A stretch of 35,068 nt of DNA, taken from the NCBI GenBank assembly GCA_019310245.1, contig JAFDER010000014.1, forward strand, positions 1 through 35,068, in the 5' to 3' direction. The notes beneath the pieces are model-generated. The model was not told the DNA's origin. It made no database searches and worked only from the letters and a program-made list of their open reading frames with translations. This document shows positions 7,955 through 21,084 of the stretch, one piece after another (position 1 is the first letter of the stretch; the number at the start of each line of letters is the position of its first letter). Source of the stretch: Deltaproteobacteria bacterium (GTDB taxonomy: Bacteria; Myxococcota_A; Polyangia; DRWM01). The position numbers and the translations under genes were made by a program.

Positions 7955-9474
7955 CGCTCACGACCTTCATCGCCCTCTCCCCCATCCTGATCATCGCGGC
8001 CGGCGCCGTCGCCATGATCTTCGTCGACGCGCTGCTGCAGAAGAGCGGCAAGACGGCGGGCAGCCTGTTCCGCTCCATCCACACGAAGGGCGAGCCTCCC
8101 GTGGACGAGATCTCCTACGCGTCCTCCATCGACCGCGCGCTCGTCTCGGCCACGATCCTCGGCGCCGCGGCGATCGTGAGCGCCGTGCTGTGGTTCGGAG
8201 GCCAGCTCGGCGGGGTCATCGAGATCGGAGGCGCCCTGCAGGTGGACAAGCTGGCGCTGTTCGGCTTCATGCTCTGCGCCCTGGGCGGGTCGCTCGCCTC
8301 CCTCATGTCCAGCCACCACCTCTACGAGATCAAGGCGGACGAGGGGCAGTTCCACCCCGTGCTCATGCTCGCCACGTGCGGGGCGATGCTCCTGTGCGCG
8401 AGCTCGAGCTTCATCATGTTCTTCCTCGCGCTCGAGACCATGAGCCTGGGCGCGTACATCCTCACCGGCATGCGCCGCGCCTCGCCGCGCTCGACCGAGG
8501 GTGCAATGAAGTACTTCCTCATGGGCGCCTTCGCCTCGGCCATCTTGCTCTACGGCCTCGCGCTGCTCTACGGCGAGACCGGAGTCTCCTCGTTCGAGGC
8601 CATGGGCAAGGGCCTCGCGGGAGCCGGGGCCAAGCCCCTCGTGATGCTGGGCGGCGTGCTCGTGCTGGTCGGGCTCGCGTTCAAGGTCTCGGCCGTGCCG
8701 TTCCACATGTGGACGCCCGACGCGTACCAGGGAGCCCCCACGCCGGCCACCAGCTTCATGGCGGCCGTGGTCAAGACCGCGGCCTTCGTGGTCATGCTGC
8801 GCTTCCTCTCGGTGGTCCTCACGGGCGGGATCCTCGCCGGTCCGCCCTTCGGCTGGGCTTCCGTGCTGGCGGTCCTCGCCGTGCTCACCATGTTCTGGGG
8901 GAACATGGCGGCGCTCAAGCAGAAGAACATCAAGCGCATGCTCGCCTTCTCGTCCATCGCCCACGCGGGCTACATCCTCATCGGCGTGGTGACGATGCAC
9001 AAGGCGGGCGAGGCGGCCATGGCCGGCGTGCTGTACTACCTGTTCGCGTATCTCGCGGCCAACGCCGGTGCCTTCGCCATCGTGTGCTCCGCCGTCAAGG
9101 GAGGCAGCGAGGCCACGGACATCGACGACTACCGCGGCTTCGGCAGGCGCCACCCGCTGCTCGGCGCCGCCATGGGCATCTTCCTCCTGTCCATGCTCGG
9201 CATGCCGCCGCTCGCCGGCTTCTTCGGCAAGCTCTACATCTTCGCCTCGGCCGTGGAGCACGGCCTGTGGCTCCTGGCCGTGCTCGGCATGATCGCCTCG
9301 GTGGTGAGCGCCTACTACTACATCGGCGTCATCGTGGTGATGTTCATGCGCGAGAGCGAGGAGGGCAAGCCCGTGGCGGTGCCCGTGCGCTCGGGCCAGA
9401 TCATCGCGGCCATCCTCGTGGCCCTCATCCTCGTGCTCCAGCTGGGCCTCTACCCCACCCCCTGGCTACGATAG
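7951..9474 (+). CDS. nuoN: NADH-quinone oxidoreductase subunit N
   Basis: 507-residue third antiporter-like subunit. The FALSSSFIMFFLALE-type helix with its Glu, the FKVSAVPFHMWTPDAYQGAPTP pump segment (cited in part), KQKNIKRMLAFSSIAHAGY and GMPPLAGFFGK are all typical of NuoN. Length is near normal (E. coli 485), so unlike NuoL and NuoM it has no added tail. It is the last gene of the operon. The 197-base gap that follows has no strong intrinsic terminator, only a weak GGCGAT/ATTGCC hairpin at 9546-9564, and then a new promoter. Confidence 0.96.
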   Translation: MTLTTFIALSPILIIAAGAVAMIFVDALLQKSGKTAGSLFRSIHTKGEPPVDEISYASSIDRALVSATILGAAAIVSAVLWFGGQLGGVIEIGGALQVDKLALFGFMLCALGGSLASLMSSHHLYEIKADEGQFHPVLMLATCGAMLLCASSSFIMFFLALETMSLGAYILTGMRRASPRSTEGAMKYFLMGAFASAILLYGLALLYGETGVSSFEAMGKGLAGAGAKPLVMLGGVLVLVGLAFKVSAVPFHMWTPDAYQGAPTPATSFMAAVVKTAAFVVMLRFLSVVLTGGILAGPPFGWASVLAVLAVLTMFWGNMAALKQKNIKRMLAFSSIAHAGYILIGVVTMHKAGEAAMAGVLYYLFAYLAANAGAFAIVCSAVKGGSEATDIDDYRGFGRRHPLLGAAMGIFLLSMLGMPPLAGFFGKLYIFASAVEHGLWLLAVLGMIASVVSAYYYIGVIVVMFMRESEEGKPVAVPVRSGQIIAAILVALILVLQLGLYPTPWLR

Positions 9475-9585
9475 CCATCGATATATTCCCTTAGAAGCAG
9501 GTCCTCGCGTCTCCTCGACAAAATCCCGTCTGCGTGCAGGGGGAAGGCGATCCCTACCATTGCCAATGACACTGAAAAAAACGAG

Positions 9586-9615
9586 TTGACCATCCCTATC
9601 GTTCTCGCTGATAAT
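9586..9615 (+). promoter_or_regulatory. Sigma70-like promoter of the giant TPR gene
   Basis: TTGACC (9586-9591), an 18-base spacer and GATAAT (9610-9615) in an AT-rich patch. Expected transcript start is near 9622, giving a leader of about 50 nt before a GAGGA ribosome site (9664-9668) and ATG 9672. It makes the large gene separately transcribed from nuo. Confidence 0.6.
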
Positions 9616-9671
9616 ATTCGTCCGCGCCGGGGATGGGCGCTTTGACAACTCTCTGAAATACTTGAGGAATC

Positions 9672-12600
9672 ATGGGGAAGAAGTCCAAAGCAAAAAGCAA
9701 GAACAAGGACGGATCCGAGACGCTGGACAAGTCCTTCGCAGCGGCTCTCAAGGCGGTCGAGTCCTCGCCCGACAACGAGGACGCCTGGAATCACGCCGAG
9801 GATCTCGCCGACAAGATGCAGAGGCCCGAGGACGTGGCCGCCCTGTACAGGCAGGTGCTCGGCACGGCATCCGGCAGCCAGACCATCGAGGTCGTCTCGC
9901 ACCGCGCCGTCCAGTTCCACGAGGAGTGGTTCGGTGACGACCCCGACGCCATGAGCAGCCTGTTCATCCAGGTCATGGAGGTCGACCCCGAGGCGGAGTG
10001 GGCCTTCGACAGGCTCGTGGTGGAGCTCACGTCGGCCAAGAAGTGGGACGATCTGCTGAGCGTCTACGACAGGACGCTCGCGTCCACGCAGGAGCCGGAC
10101 AAGCGAAAGAGGCTGCTGAACGACGCCATGCAGGTGGCCAAGGACTTCGCCAACGAGCCGGGCCGCGCGGCCGACTACCTCAAGCAGCTCCTGGTGATCG
10201 AGCCGGACAACAAGCGGCTGATGACCTCTCTCGAGAGGCTGCTCGAGAGGCAGGACCGGTGGCAGGAGCTCATCGACCTGTGGCGCGAGAGGATCCCGAC
10301 CCTGCCCGCCAAGGAGGTCCGGGAGATGCGGGTGCGCATCGCCACCTGCTACCTCGAGAAGGTGGGCGAGCCCGCCTCGGCCCTCGAGGCGCTCAGGGCC
10401 CTCTTGGGCATCCGCCCGGGGCACGAGGAGGGGCTGGCCCTGCTCGAGCAGATTCTCGAGCTGGACTCGGCCGAGCAGGAGGTGCGAATCGACGCCCTGG
10501 CGCTGCTCAGGACGAACTATGACGCCATCGACAAGCCCGAGGACTCCGTCAGGGTGATCGAGTCTGCCATCGGGTTCTCGGAGGGCGAGAGGACGATCGC
10601 CCTGCACGGAGAGGCGGGCGACCGGCTCACGGAGATGGGCGAGGACGGCAGGGCCATGGAGCACTTCTCCGCCGTGCTGCTCCTGCAACCCACGCACGCC
10701 GCCGCGCGCAAGAACATCCGGAGGCTCGCGGAACGCTCCGACCGGCAGGACCTGCGCGCCAAGGTCCTGGCCGAGGCGGCCCAGGCCTGCACAGAGGAGG
10801 CGGCCAAGGTGCCCCTGCTCATGGAGGCTGCAAAGGTCCACAGCGCCGAGCTGAAGCAGCCCGACAGCGCCATCGAGCTCTACACGAACGTGATCACGAA
10901 CCCCGAGGCGGATCCCGCCGTGGCGCTGAGCGCGGCGCAGATCCTCAACGACCTGCTCGCCGAGACGGGCCGCTCGAGCGAGCGTCTGGCGGTCCTCGAC
11001 CAGCTGGCGAACCTCGAGCAGGCCTCGTCGATGAAGAGGCACGTGCTCGGGCAGGCGGCGCACCTGGCGCAGGAGCTGGGAGAGACGGACCGCGCCCTGG
11101 CCGCGTGGAATGCGCGACTCGAGGACGACCCGGGCGACGTGGAGGCCCTCGGGGCCACGATCGAGCTGTTCGAGGCCACCGAGCAGTGGAAGCAGCTCGT
11201 CGAGGCCCTGCAGAGGCGTGCCGGCCTGGACATGCTCCCGGAGCAGCGCAGGGCGGACCTCGTGCGCGCGGCGCGCACGCTCACCGACAGGCTCGACGAC
11301 GCCACGGCGGCCATCGACGCCTGGACCGCGATCCTGGAGGAGTTCGGCGAGAAGCCCGACGCGATCGAGGCGCTCGATGCGCTGCTCGCCGGAGCGGCGC
11401 GCTGGTCCGAGCTCGCGACCATCCTGGAGAAGACGTCGGTCTCGGAGCACAGCCGCGCCGGCGCCCTGCTGGCACGGCTCGGCGAGGTGTACGGACGTCA
11501 CCTCGAGCAGCCGAAGGAGGCATCACGCTACTACGGGCTGGCGCTGGGCGACGACCCGTCAAGCGAGATCGCGCGTGGGGGAATGAAGGACCTTCTCGAC
11601 GTGCCGGAGTGCGCGCTCGAGGCGGCGCAGGCCCTCACGAGCGCCTACGAGGCCACCGACGCCTGGGAGGCCCTGCTCGCGCTCGTCGAGCCGCATCTCG
11701 CGGCCACGAAGGACGCCGGGGGGCAGGTCACGATCCTGCGCCGCGCCGCGCGGCTGCAGGAGGAGCGGGCCGAGGATCCCGCGGTAGCTCTCGGATCCAT
11801 CTCGCGTGCGTTCTGCATCGAGCCGACGGACCTGGCGCTCGAGGCCGAGTTCGAGCGCCTCGCCAAGGCAGCCGGCGAGTGGCAGACGGCGGCCGACACC
11901 TACCGCACCGCAGCCGGGGCCCTGGAGGGCATCCCGGCGCGTGCCGCCCAGCTGCGACTCGAGGAGGGCCGCATCCTGGACGAGGAGCTCGACGATCCCG
12001 CAGGGGCCGTCGTGGCCTACACCGCCTCGTTCGGACTCGACTCGACGCACGTCGAGGTCAACAGGAACATCGCCCGCGCCGCAGCCCGTGCCGGACAGTG
12101 GGACACGAGCGCCGCAGCCGTGGTGTCCCTCGCCGAGGCGCTCGACTACGTCGATGGCGTCCTGCTCGAGGACCTGGAGAAGGCGGCAGAGGGGGACGAT
12201 GCATGGGACCAGCTCGCCGTTTCGCTCGGCACGAGCGTCGCGGGCCGGGCCGACTCGCTCCGCCAGGAGATCACGAGCGAGCTCGAGCTCAAGATCGCCG
12301 TCTGGCACCGTGATCATGGACAGGATCTCGCCGTGGCCGAGAGCGCGGCACAGATGGCCGTCGCGCACGGCGCGAGCCACCCCGAGGGCCTGCGGCTGCT
12401 CGCCGAGCTGCAGCGGCGCGTCCCGGGCAAGGACCTCGTCCAGACCCTGCTCAAGATGGACGATCTGGCAAAAAGCAACCTCGATGCGCTCTACGAGGCC
12501 GCCGAGGTCGCGATCGAATCGAGTGGAGACAGGGAGCTGTCGCGCACGACCCTGCAGAAGCTCTACCAGCGCGCCACGGCCATGTGGAGGGGGTCGCGTG

Positions 12601-15600
12601 ATGCGACGGGGCAGCGTTCGGTGGAGGACGCCTCGGCATGGGCGCACGGCAAGCTCGTGGCATCGAACATCGAGGACGGTGACAGGCGGCGCGCCGCACA
12701 GCTCCTCATCGACGGGGCGAAGCTGCCGTTCGACATGACACGGAGGCGCGAGTTGAGGCTCGAGGCCGCGACCATGCTCTCCGAGATAGGCGAGGGCCGG
12801 CGCGCCATCGAGCTCTACCAGGAGATCCTCGAGGAGACGCCTGACGACATGGAGACGATCCGGCTCGCGGCGGCGCTGTGCGAGAGGGCCGACAGGCTCG
12901 CGGACCTCCTCGCCCTGAAGATGAAGGAGCTCGCGCTCACCGGGGAGGTGGAGCCCAAGCTCGAGCTGCGCATGGAGATCTCGCGACTCACCGGCGAGTT
13001 CGAGGAGCGCGGAGGCCGCGTCGAATCGCTGCTCGCGAATCTCCGGGACATGCCGGGGCACGAGGCGTCCATCGTCGCGCTCGGCGAGATCCTGGGCTCG
13101 CGCGGCCAGATCGACAGGCTGGCGGACATCTACACGGAGCAGGCCAGGAAGCTCGAGGAGATGGACGACCCCGAGCGCGCCGCCAAGCTGTGGACGCGCG
13201 CGGCCCGGCTGGCCGAGAAGAGCCTCCGCGACGTGGAGCGGGCCATCGATGCCTACTCGCGCGTCGTGGACCTGTCCTGCACGAACGAGGCCCTCGACGC
13301 CCTCGCCCGACTCAGCATCGGGCGGGACGAGCCGGCCGAGGCCATCCCCTGGCTCGAGCGCCGGCTCGAGGCGGCGAGCGAGAAGGAGCGCGTGGCGATC
13401 CGATTGCAGCTCGCCAGGGCCTGCCTGCGCGCCGAGCGCAACGACAAGGCCATCGCCTCTCTCGAGACGGCCTTCGAGGAGGCCCCGCGCAACACCGAGG
13501 TCCGCAGACTGCTCATCGAGAGGTACAGGGAGCGGGAGAACTGGAAGCCTCTCGCGGCCGTGCTCGTCACGGCCGCCGGTATCGCCAAGAACGAGGCCTC
13601 CGTCATCGCGTATGCGAGGGAAGCCTACGAGATCTACGAGGAGCACCTGGGCACGCCGGGCGAGGCGCTGGAGGTGCTCGAGAAGGCCGTGGGCCTCGAG
13701 CCTGACGACCGCGATCTCAAGCGCATGCTGGCCGACAGCCTGCTCGCCACGGGCAGGCACGACGAGGCCCGCGGGATCATCCAGGAGCTGATCGAGGGAT
13801 TCGGCCGGCGCCGGTCGCCCGAGCGTGCCGGCATGCACCTCAGGCTCGCGCGGGTGGCCCACGCGCTGGACGAGATGGACCTCGCACTCGACGAGCTCGG
13901 GACCGCATCCAAGATGGACCACGGCAACGTGGACATCATGACGGAGCTGGCCGAGCTGGCCCGCGAGTCGGGCAACCACGAACGCGCCGAGGCGGCCTAC
14001 CAGTCGCTGCTGATGACGGTGCGTCGCAGGCCCGAGGACGAGCCGGAGCCAGACCAGATCGGTCCGGCCGAGGTCCTGCTCGAGCTGAGCCGCATCGCCG
14101 CGGACCAGGGGCAGGAGGAGCAGTCCTCCGAGCAGCTCGAGTCCGCCATCGAGGCCATCGCACAGAACGACGCCGAGGCGATGCGCATCCAGAACAACCT
14201 CCGGCGCCACGAGCAGTACGGCCTGCTCAAGCGGGTGCTCGAGACCCGGCTGGAGCACGTCAAGAACCCGCGCAAGAAGGGCAGGATCCTCTCCGAGCTG
14301 GCCGACCTGCTCGAGAGCTCGCTCGAGCAGCCCGAGGAGGCGCTCGAGATGCGTCTGGGCGTGATCGAGAGCGACCCGGTCTCGCCGCTGCACCACGACG
14401 CGGCGCGCGAGCTGGCCGTCCAGCTCGAGCAGACCGACAAGTACGTCAAGGTCCTGGAGAAGTCGCTCAAGAAGGCCCGCCGCGATACGGACACGTACGT
14501 GCGCTGCGAGCTCCTGCTCCGGCTGGGCGAGGTGATGGAGAAGGACAAGGAGGACCTGAAAAAGGCCGCCAAGTTCTACGCGCAGGCCGAGGAGACCGGC
14601 GTGCGAGAGATCGACGTCTGGCGCGCCGCCGAGAGGGTCCAGGGCGCGCTTGGCAACACGGAGGAGCAGATGAGGCTCCTCGGCCGGCTGGCGAGCATGG
14701 GCGAGGACCAGGTGGAAACGCGCGCCAGCGCGCTCTACTCCATGGCCGAGGTCATGCTCGCCCACCAGGACACGCTGGCAGAGGGGCTCTCCACCCTGCG
14801 CAAGGCGCTCGAGGACGACGCACGCTACGAGCGGGCCGGCCTCATCATGGGCCGCGCGGGAGAGAAGCACGCGGAGAGCGACGAGTTCATGGACCTCTAC
14901 GGGCAGGTCGCCCGCAACTCGGGCGACGAGAAGATGCTGCTCGACTACCTCGTGCTCAAGACGGGCCGCGACGAGGCCGCTCCCGAGGACGCGCACGAGG
15001 CCGCCGACCTGGCGCTCAAGTTCGAGGAGTGGGACCGCGCCGAGGCACTCATGCTGCGGGCCGTGGAGATCGGGCACGCCATGCCAGAGGACCTGGGCAG
15101 GATCGAGTGGGCCCTGCTGGCGCTCGCCGAGAGACGCATGGAGGCCGGGGACCTTGCGGGCGCCGTCAAGTGGCTCAGCGAGGCCAAGGAGGTGGGCGAG
15201 CCCGAGCACGTCTTCGCCCTGGGCAGGCGTGTCGCCGAGCTCGCGGCCGGGCCGGAGGGTGACCTGACGCTCGTGGCCAAGCTCTACGAGAGCCTGCTCG
15301 AGCGCTACCCCACGGCACGCGGTGCGTGGGAGCCGCTGGCCGGCATCTATGGCCAGCTCGGCGACGTGGAGAGGCTCCAGGAGCTCGTCGACCAGACGCT
15401 CGACAGCCTGCACGAGATCTCGGAGCGCAACGCCCTGCGCCTCACGCAGGCGCGGGCGCTCCTCCAGATCGAGAACCAGATCGAGACGGGTGTGGAGACG
15501 CTGCGCAACATCCTGATGGAGGACCCTGAGCACGCGGAGGCCCAGGACCTGCTCATCGGCCACTTCGAGGCGGAGGGAAGGACCGAGGACCTGATCGAGC

Positions 15601-17462
15601 TCCTGCAGGCGAACCTCATGGCCGCCCAGGGACGCAGGGACATCCCGTCCATCACGTCCATGTCACTGAGGCTCGGCAAGATCCTCGAGAACGTGACCCA
15701 CGAGGAGGCCGTGACCGTGTACCGCTCGTCCCTGGAGTGGGCGCCCAAGGATCCCGACCTGCTCGAGGCGCTGCTCGACAGCCTGGGCGCGGATCACGAT
15801 CCGCCCGAGCGCGCGGAGCTCATGGAGCGGCGGCTCGGGTCGCTGGAAGCTGCGGACGCCTCGGCGCTCGCGCTCGATCTCACGGCGCTCTACGAGTCCA
15901 TGGACAACGACGCCGGGGCGATGCGGGCGCTCGAGCTGGGCTACCGCGGCGATCCCGCGAACGAGGAGATCCTCAGGAGCCTCCAGGGCAAGTACGAGGA
16001 CAGGGGCAACCACACGGGCCTGGCCAGGCTCATCGAAGACGCGGCGGCGGCGCAGGAGGACCCGGACGAGAAGGTCCCCATGCTCCTCAGGGCCGCCGCG
16101 GTCTACCGAGACGCGCTCGGCGACGCCGAGGCCGCGCTCAAGCTCCTCGATCAGGCTTCCGGGCTGGCGCCGGACGACGTCAGGATTTCCATCCAGCTGG
16201 CGGCCTGCATGCTGGCCGCCGGCGACCTCGACGAGGCAACGGGCAAGCTCACCGAGATCCTCGAGTCCGTCGCGGGAGAGGAGCGTCTCGAGGTGCTCAG
16301 GATGCGCGCCGCCATCCACCTCCAGGCCGGCAGCGACGCCGACGCGCTCATGGATCTCGAGGAGGCGTTCACGATCGACACGGCCGTGGCTCCGGAGCTC
16401 GAGCAGGCGCTCGCGAAGAGGCGCAGGAGCACTCGGGAAAGCGGCGACGTGGAGGCCGAGCGCACGACGACCTTCAGGCTGGTCGAGCTCGAGAACGCCC
16501 AGGACAAGAGAGCCGAGGCGCGCGAGAACCTTCACAGCTGGATCGAGTCGAACCCGCAGGACATCGAGGCCCTGCACCTCCTGCGCGACATCGACACGGA
16601 TGACGGGTACTGGGAGGGCGTGGCCGCCACCTGCGCGTACCTGGCGCAGATCGAGGAGGGCGACGCCGGGATCGAGGCCGTGCTCGGCATGAGCCGCGCC
16701 TACTCCGAGCTGGGCCGGCCCGAGGACGCGCGTGCGGGGCTCGAGAAGGCCCACGAGGAGAATCCCGACAACGAATCCATCCGGGCGGAGCTGCGCTCCG
16801 TCTACGAGCAGGCCGGCATCCTCGTGGAGCTGGCCCACCTGCTCGTCGAGGACGCGATGTCGACGGACGACACGGACGAGCAGGCGGAGTTTCTCAGGCG
16901 CGCGGGCGAGCTGCTCACGCAGGCCGGCAAGGTCGACGAGGCGATTCCCATCTTCCAGGACATCCTCGACATCAAGCCCGGAGACGCACCCACCGCCGGG
17001 GCGCTCGTCGATGCCTACATCGCGGGAGGGAACATCGAGGAGGCGGGAAGGATCCTGGACGCCGCGATCGAGGAGCTCGGCAGCAAGAGGTCGCCCGAGC
17101 TCGCCGCGCTCATCTACCGCAAATCGCGCGTGGCCGAGGCCGCGGAGGACATCGAGCAGCAGCTCAAGTGGCTGCACGACGCCTTCAAGATGGACCGGCA
17201 CAACGGCATGGTTGCCGCCGAGCTGGCGAACATCGCCGAGATGATCGAGGACTGGGATCTGGCCCAGCAGGCCCTGCGCGCCATCGCGCTCATCAAGGAG
17301 GGCTGCCCGATCTCGCTGTGCCAGTCGCTCGTCAGGCAGGGACGCATCTCGCTACGCACGGGCGACGAGAAGCGAGCCCTGTTCTTCGCTCGCAAGGCCA
17401 AGAAGGAGGATCCGGAGGACACGGAGGTCATCGAGCTGCTCAGCATGATGGGTGAGACCTAG
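9672..17462 (+). CDS. Giant TPR-repeat protein (2,596 residues)
   Basis: A single uninterrupted frame encodes about 2,600 residues. There is no signal peptide or transmembrane segment; the N-terminus is a short Lys/Ser-rich stretch (MGKKSKAKSKNKDG), so a cytoplasmic location is likely. From about residue 20 to the end it is paired helices of TPR type. Units of about 34-40 residues recur with signatures such as W-x-x-L(I/V)-x-L, A-x-x-x-Y-x-x-(I/V)L and D-P-x-(D/N), for example RWQELIDLWRERI, QWKQLVEALQRR, RWSELATILEKT and AIELYQEILEETPDD. Cysteines are rare. No catalytic domain was seen, so a scaffold or solenoid role is inferred, partner unknown. ATG 9672 follows a clear GAGGA. The gene is convergent with the FHA-sigma54 gene across a 65-base gap with a hairpin. 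Similar giant TPR proteins occur in Myxococcota by my recollection, with no defined function. Confidence 0.93.
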   Translation: MGKKSKAKSKNKDGSETLDKSFAAALKAVESSPDNEDAWNHAEDLADKMQRPEDVAALYRQVLGTASGSQTIEVVSHRAVQFHEEWFGDDPDAMSSLFIQVMEVDPEAEWAFDRLVVELTSAKKWDDLLSVYDRTLASTQEPDKRKRLLNDAMQVAKDFANEPGRAADYLKQLLVIEPDNKRLMTSLERLLERQDRWQELIDLWRERIPTLPAKEVREMRVRIATCYLEKVGEPASALEALRALLGIRPGHEEGLALLEQILELDSAEQEVRIDALALLRTNYDAIDKPEDSVRVIESAIGFSEGERTIALHGEAGDRLTEMGEDGRAMEHFSAVLLLQPTHAAARKNIRRLAERSDRQDLRAKVLAEAAQACTEEAAKVPLLMEAAKVHSAELKQPDSAIELYTNVITNPEADPAVALSAAQILNDLLAETGRSSERLAVLDQLANLEQASSMKRHVLGQAAHLAQELGETDRALAAWNARLEDDPGDVEALGATIELFEATEQWKQLVEALQRRAGLDMLPEQRRADLVRAARTLTDRLDDATAAIDAWTAILEEFGEKPDAIEALDALLAGAARWSELATILEKTSVSEHSRAGALLARLGEVYGRHLEQPKEASRYYGLALGDDPSSEIARGGMKDLLDVPECALEAAQALTSAYEATDAWEALLALVEPHLAATKDAGGQVTILRRAARLQEERAEDPAVALGSISRAFCIEPTDLALEAEFERLAKAAGEWQTAADTYRTAAGALEGIPARAAQLRLEEGRILDEELDDPAGAVVAYTASFGLDSTHVEVNRNIARAAARAGQWDTSAAAVVSLAEALDYVDGVLLEDLEKAAEGDDAWDQLAVSLGTSVAGRADSLRQEITSELELKIAVWHRDHGQDLAVAESAAQMAVAHGASHPEGLRLLAELQRRVPGKDLVQTLLKMDDLAKSNLDALYEAAEVAIESSGDRELSRTTLQKLYQRATAMWRGSRDATGQRSVEDASAWAHGKLVASNIEDGDRRRAAQLLIDGAKLPFDMTRRRELRLEAATMLSEIGEGRRAIELYQEILEETPDDMETIRLAAALCERADRLADLLALKMKELALTGEVEPKLELRMEISRLTGEFEERGGRVESLLANLRDMPGHEASIVALGEILGSRGQIDRLADIYTEQARKLEEMDDPERAAKLWTRAARLAEKSLRDVERAIDAYSRVVDLSCTNEALDALARLSIGRDEPAEAIPWLERRLEAASEKERVAIRLQLARACLRAERNDKAIASLETAFEEAPRNTEVRRLLIERYRERENWKPLAAVLVTAAGIAKNEASVIAYAREAYEIYEEHLGTPGEALEVLEKAVGLEPDDRDLKRMLADSLLATGRHDEARGIIQELIEGFGRRRSPERAGMHLRLARVAHALDEMDLALDELGTASKMDHGNVDIMTELAELARESGNHERAEAAYQSLLMTVRRRPEDEPEPDQIGPAEVLLELSRIAADQGQEEQSSEQLESAIEAIAQNDAEAMRIQNNLRRHEQYGLLKRVLETRLEHVKNPRKKGRILSELADLLESSLEQPEEALEMRLGVIESDPVSPLHHDAARELAVQLEQTDKYVKVLEKSLKKARRDTDTYVRCELLLRLGEVMEKDKEDLKKAAKFYAQAEETGVREIDVWRAAERVQGALGNTEEQMRLLGRLASMGEDQVETRASALYSMAEVMLAHQDTLAEGLSTLRKALEDDARYERAGLIMGRAGEKHAESDEFMDLYGQVARNSGDEKMLLDYLVLKTGRDEAAPEDAHEAADLALKFEEWDRAEALMLRAVEIGHAMPEDLGRIEWALLALAERRMEAGDLAGAVKWLSEAKEVGEPEHVFALGRRVAELAAGPEGDLTLVAKLYESLLERYPTARGAWEPLAGIYGQLGDVERLQELVDQTLDSLHEISERNALRLTQARALLQIENQIETGVETLRNILMEDPEHAEAQDLLIGHFEAEGRTEDLIELLQANLMAAQGRRDIPSITSMSLRLGKILENVTHEEAVTVYRSSLEWAPKDPDLLEALLDSLGADHDPPERAELMERRLGSLEAADASALALDLTALYESMDNDAGAMRALELGYRGDPANEEILRSLQGKYEDRGNHTGLARLIEDAAAAQEDPDEKVPMLLRAAAVYRDALGDAEAALKLLDQASGLAPDDVRISIQLAACMLAAGDLDEATGKLTEILESVAGEERLEVLRMRAAIHLQAGSDADALMDLEEAFTIDTAVAPELEQALAKRRRSTRESGDVEAERTTTFRLVELENAQDKRAEARENLHSWIESNPQDIEALHLLRDIDTDDGYWEGVAATCAYLAQIEEGDAGIEAVLGMSRAYSELGRPEDARAGLEKAHEENPDNESIRAELRSVYEQAGILVELAHLLVEDAMSTDDTDEQAEFLRRAGELLTQAGKVDEAIPIFQDILDIKPGDAPTAGALVDAYIAGGNIEEAGRILDAAIEELGSKRSPELAALIYRKSRVAEAAEDIEQQLKWLHDAFKMDRHNGMVAAELANIAEMIEDWDLAQQALRAIALIKEGCPISLCQSLVRQGRISLRTGDEKRALFFARKAKKEDPEDTEVIELLSMMGET

Positions 17463-17494
17463 AAGCCCGCTGCCTATTGCCGCTGCCCATATCC

Positions 17495-17521
17495 GCTGCC
17501 CTGAGCTTATCGAAGGGCAGC
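17495..17521. terminator. Hairpin between convergent genes (GAGCTTATCGA loop)
   Basis: An 8-bp perfect stem GCTGCCCT / AGGGCAGC flanks the 11-nt loop GAGCTTATCGA. It lies between the stops of the giant TPR gene (plus) and the FHA-sigma54 gene (minus), so it could act on both transcripts. There is no U-run, so efficiency as an intrinsic terminator is uncertain. It is one of four related hairpins in the window. Confidence 0.55.
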
Positions 17522-17527
17522 AGGCTT

Positions 17528-21078
<3,551 letters not shown>

Positions 21079-21084
21079 GGCGGA

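Noticed and set aside
6134-9261. Long minus-strand frames opposite nuoM and nuoN
   Set aside because: Same antisense shadow composition, no domains, no ribosome sites, fully covered by clear plus-strand genes.
9546-9564. Intrinsic terminator of the nuo operon
   Set aside because: Stem is only 6 bp with a G-U pair and no U-run follows; too weak to call as a feature.
11559-15563. 1,334-residue minus-strand frame opposite the TPR gene
   Set aside because: It mirrors the third-position GC bias of the TPR gene; sequence is Leu/Gly/Val/Arg-rich without recognisable motifs.
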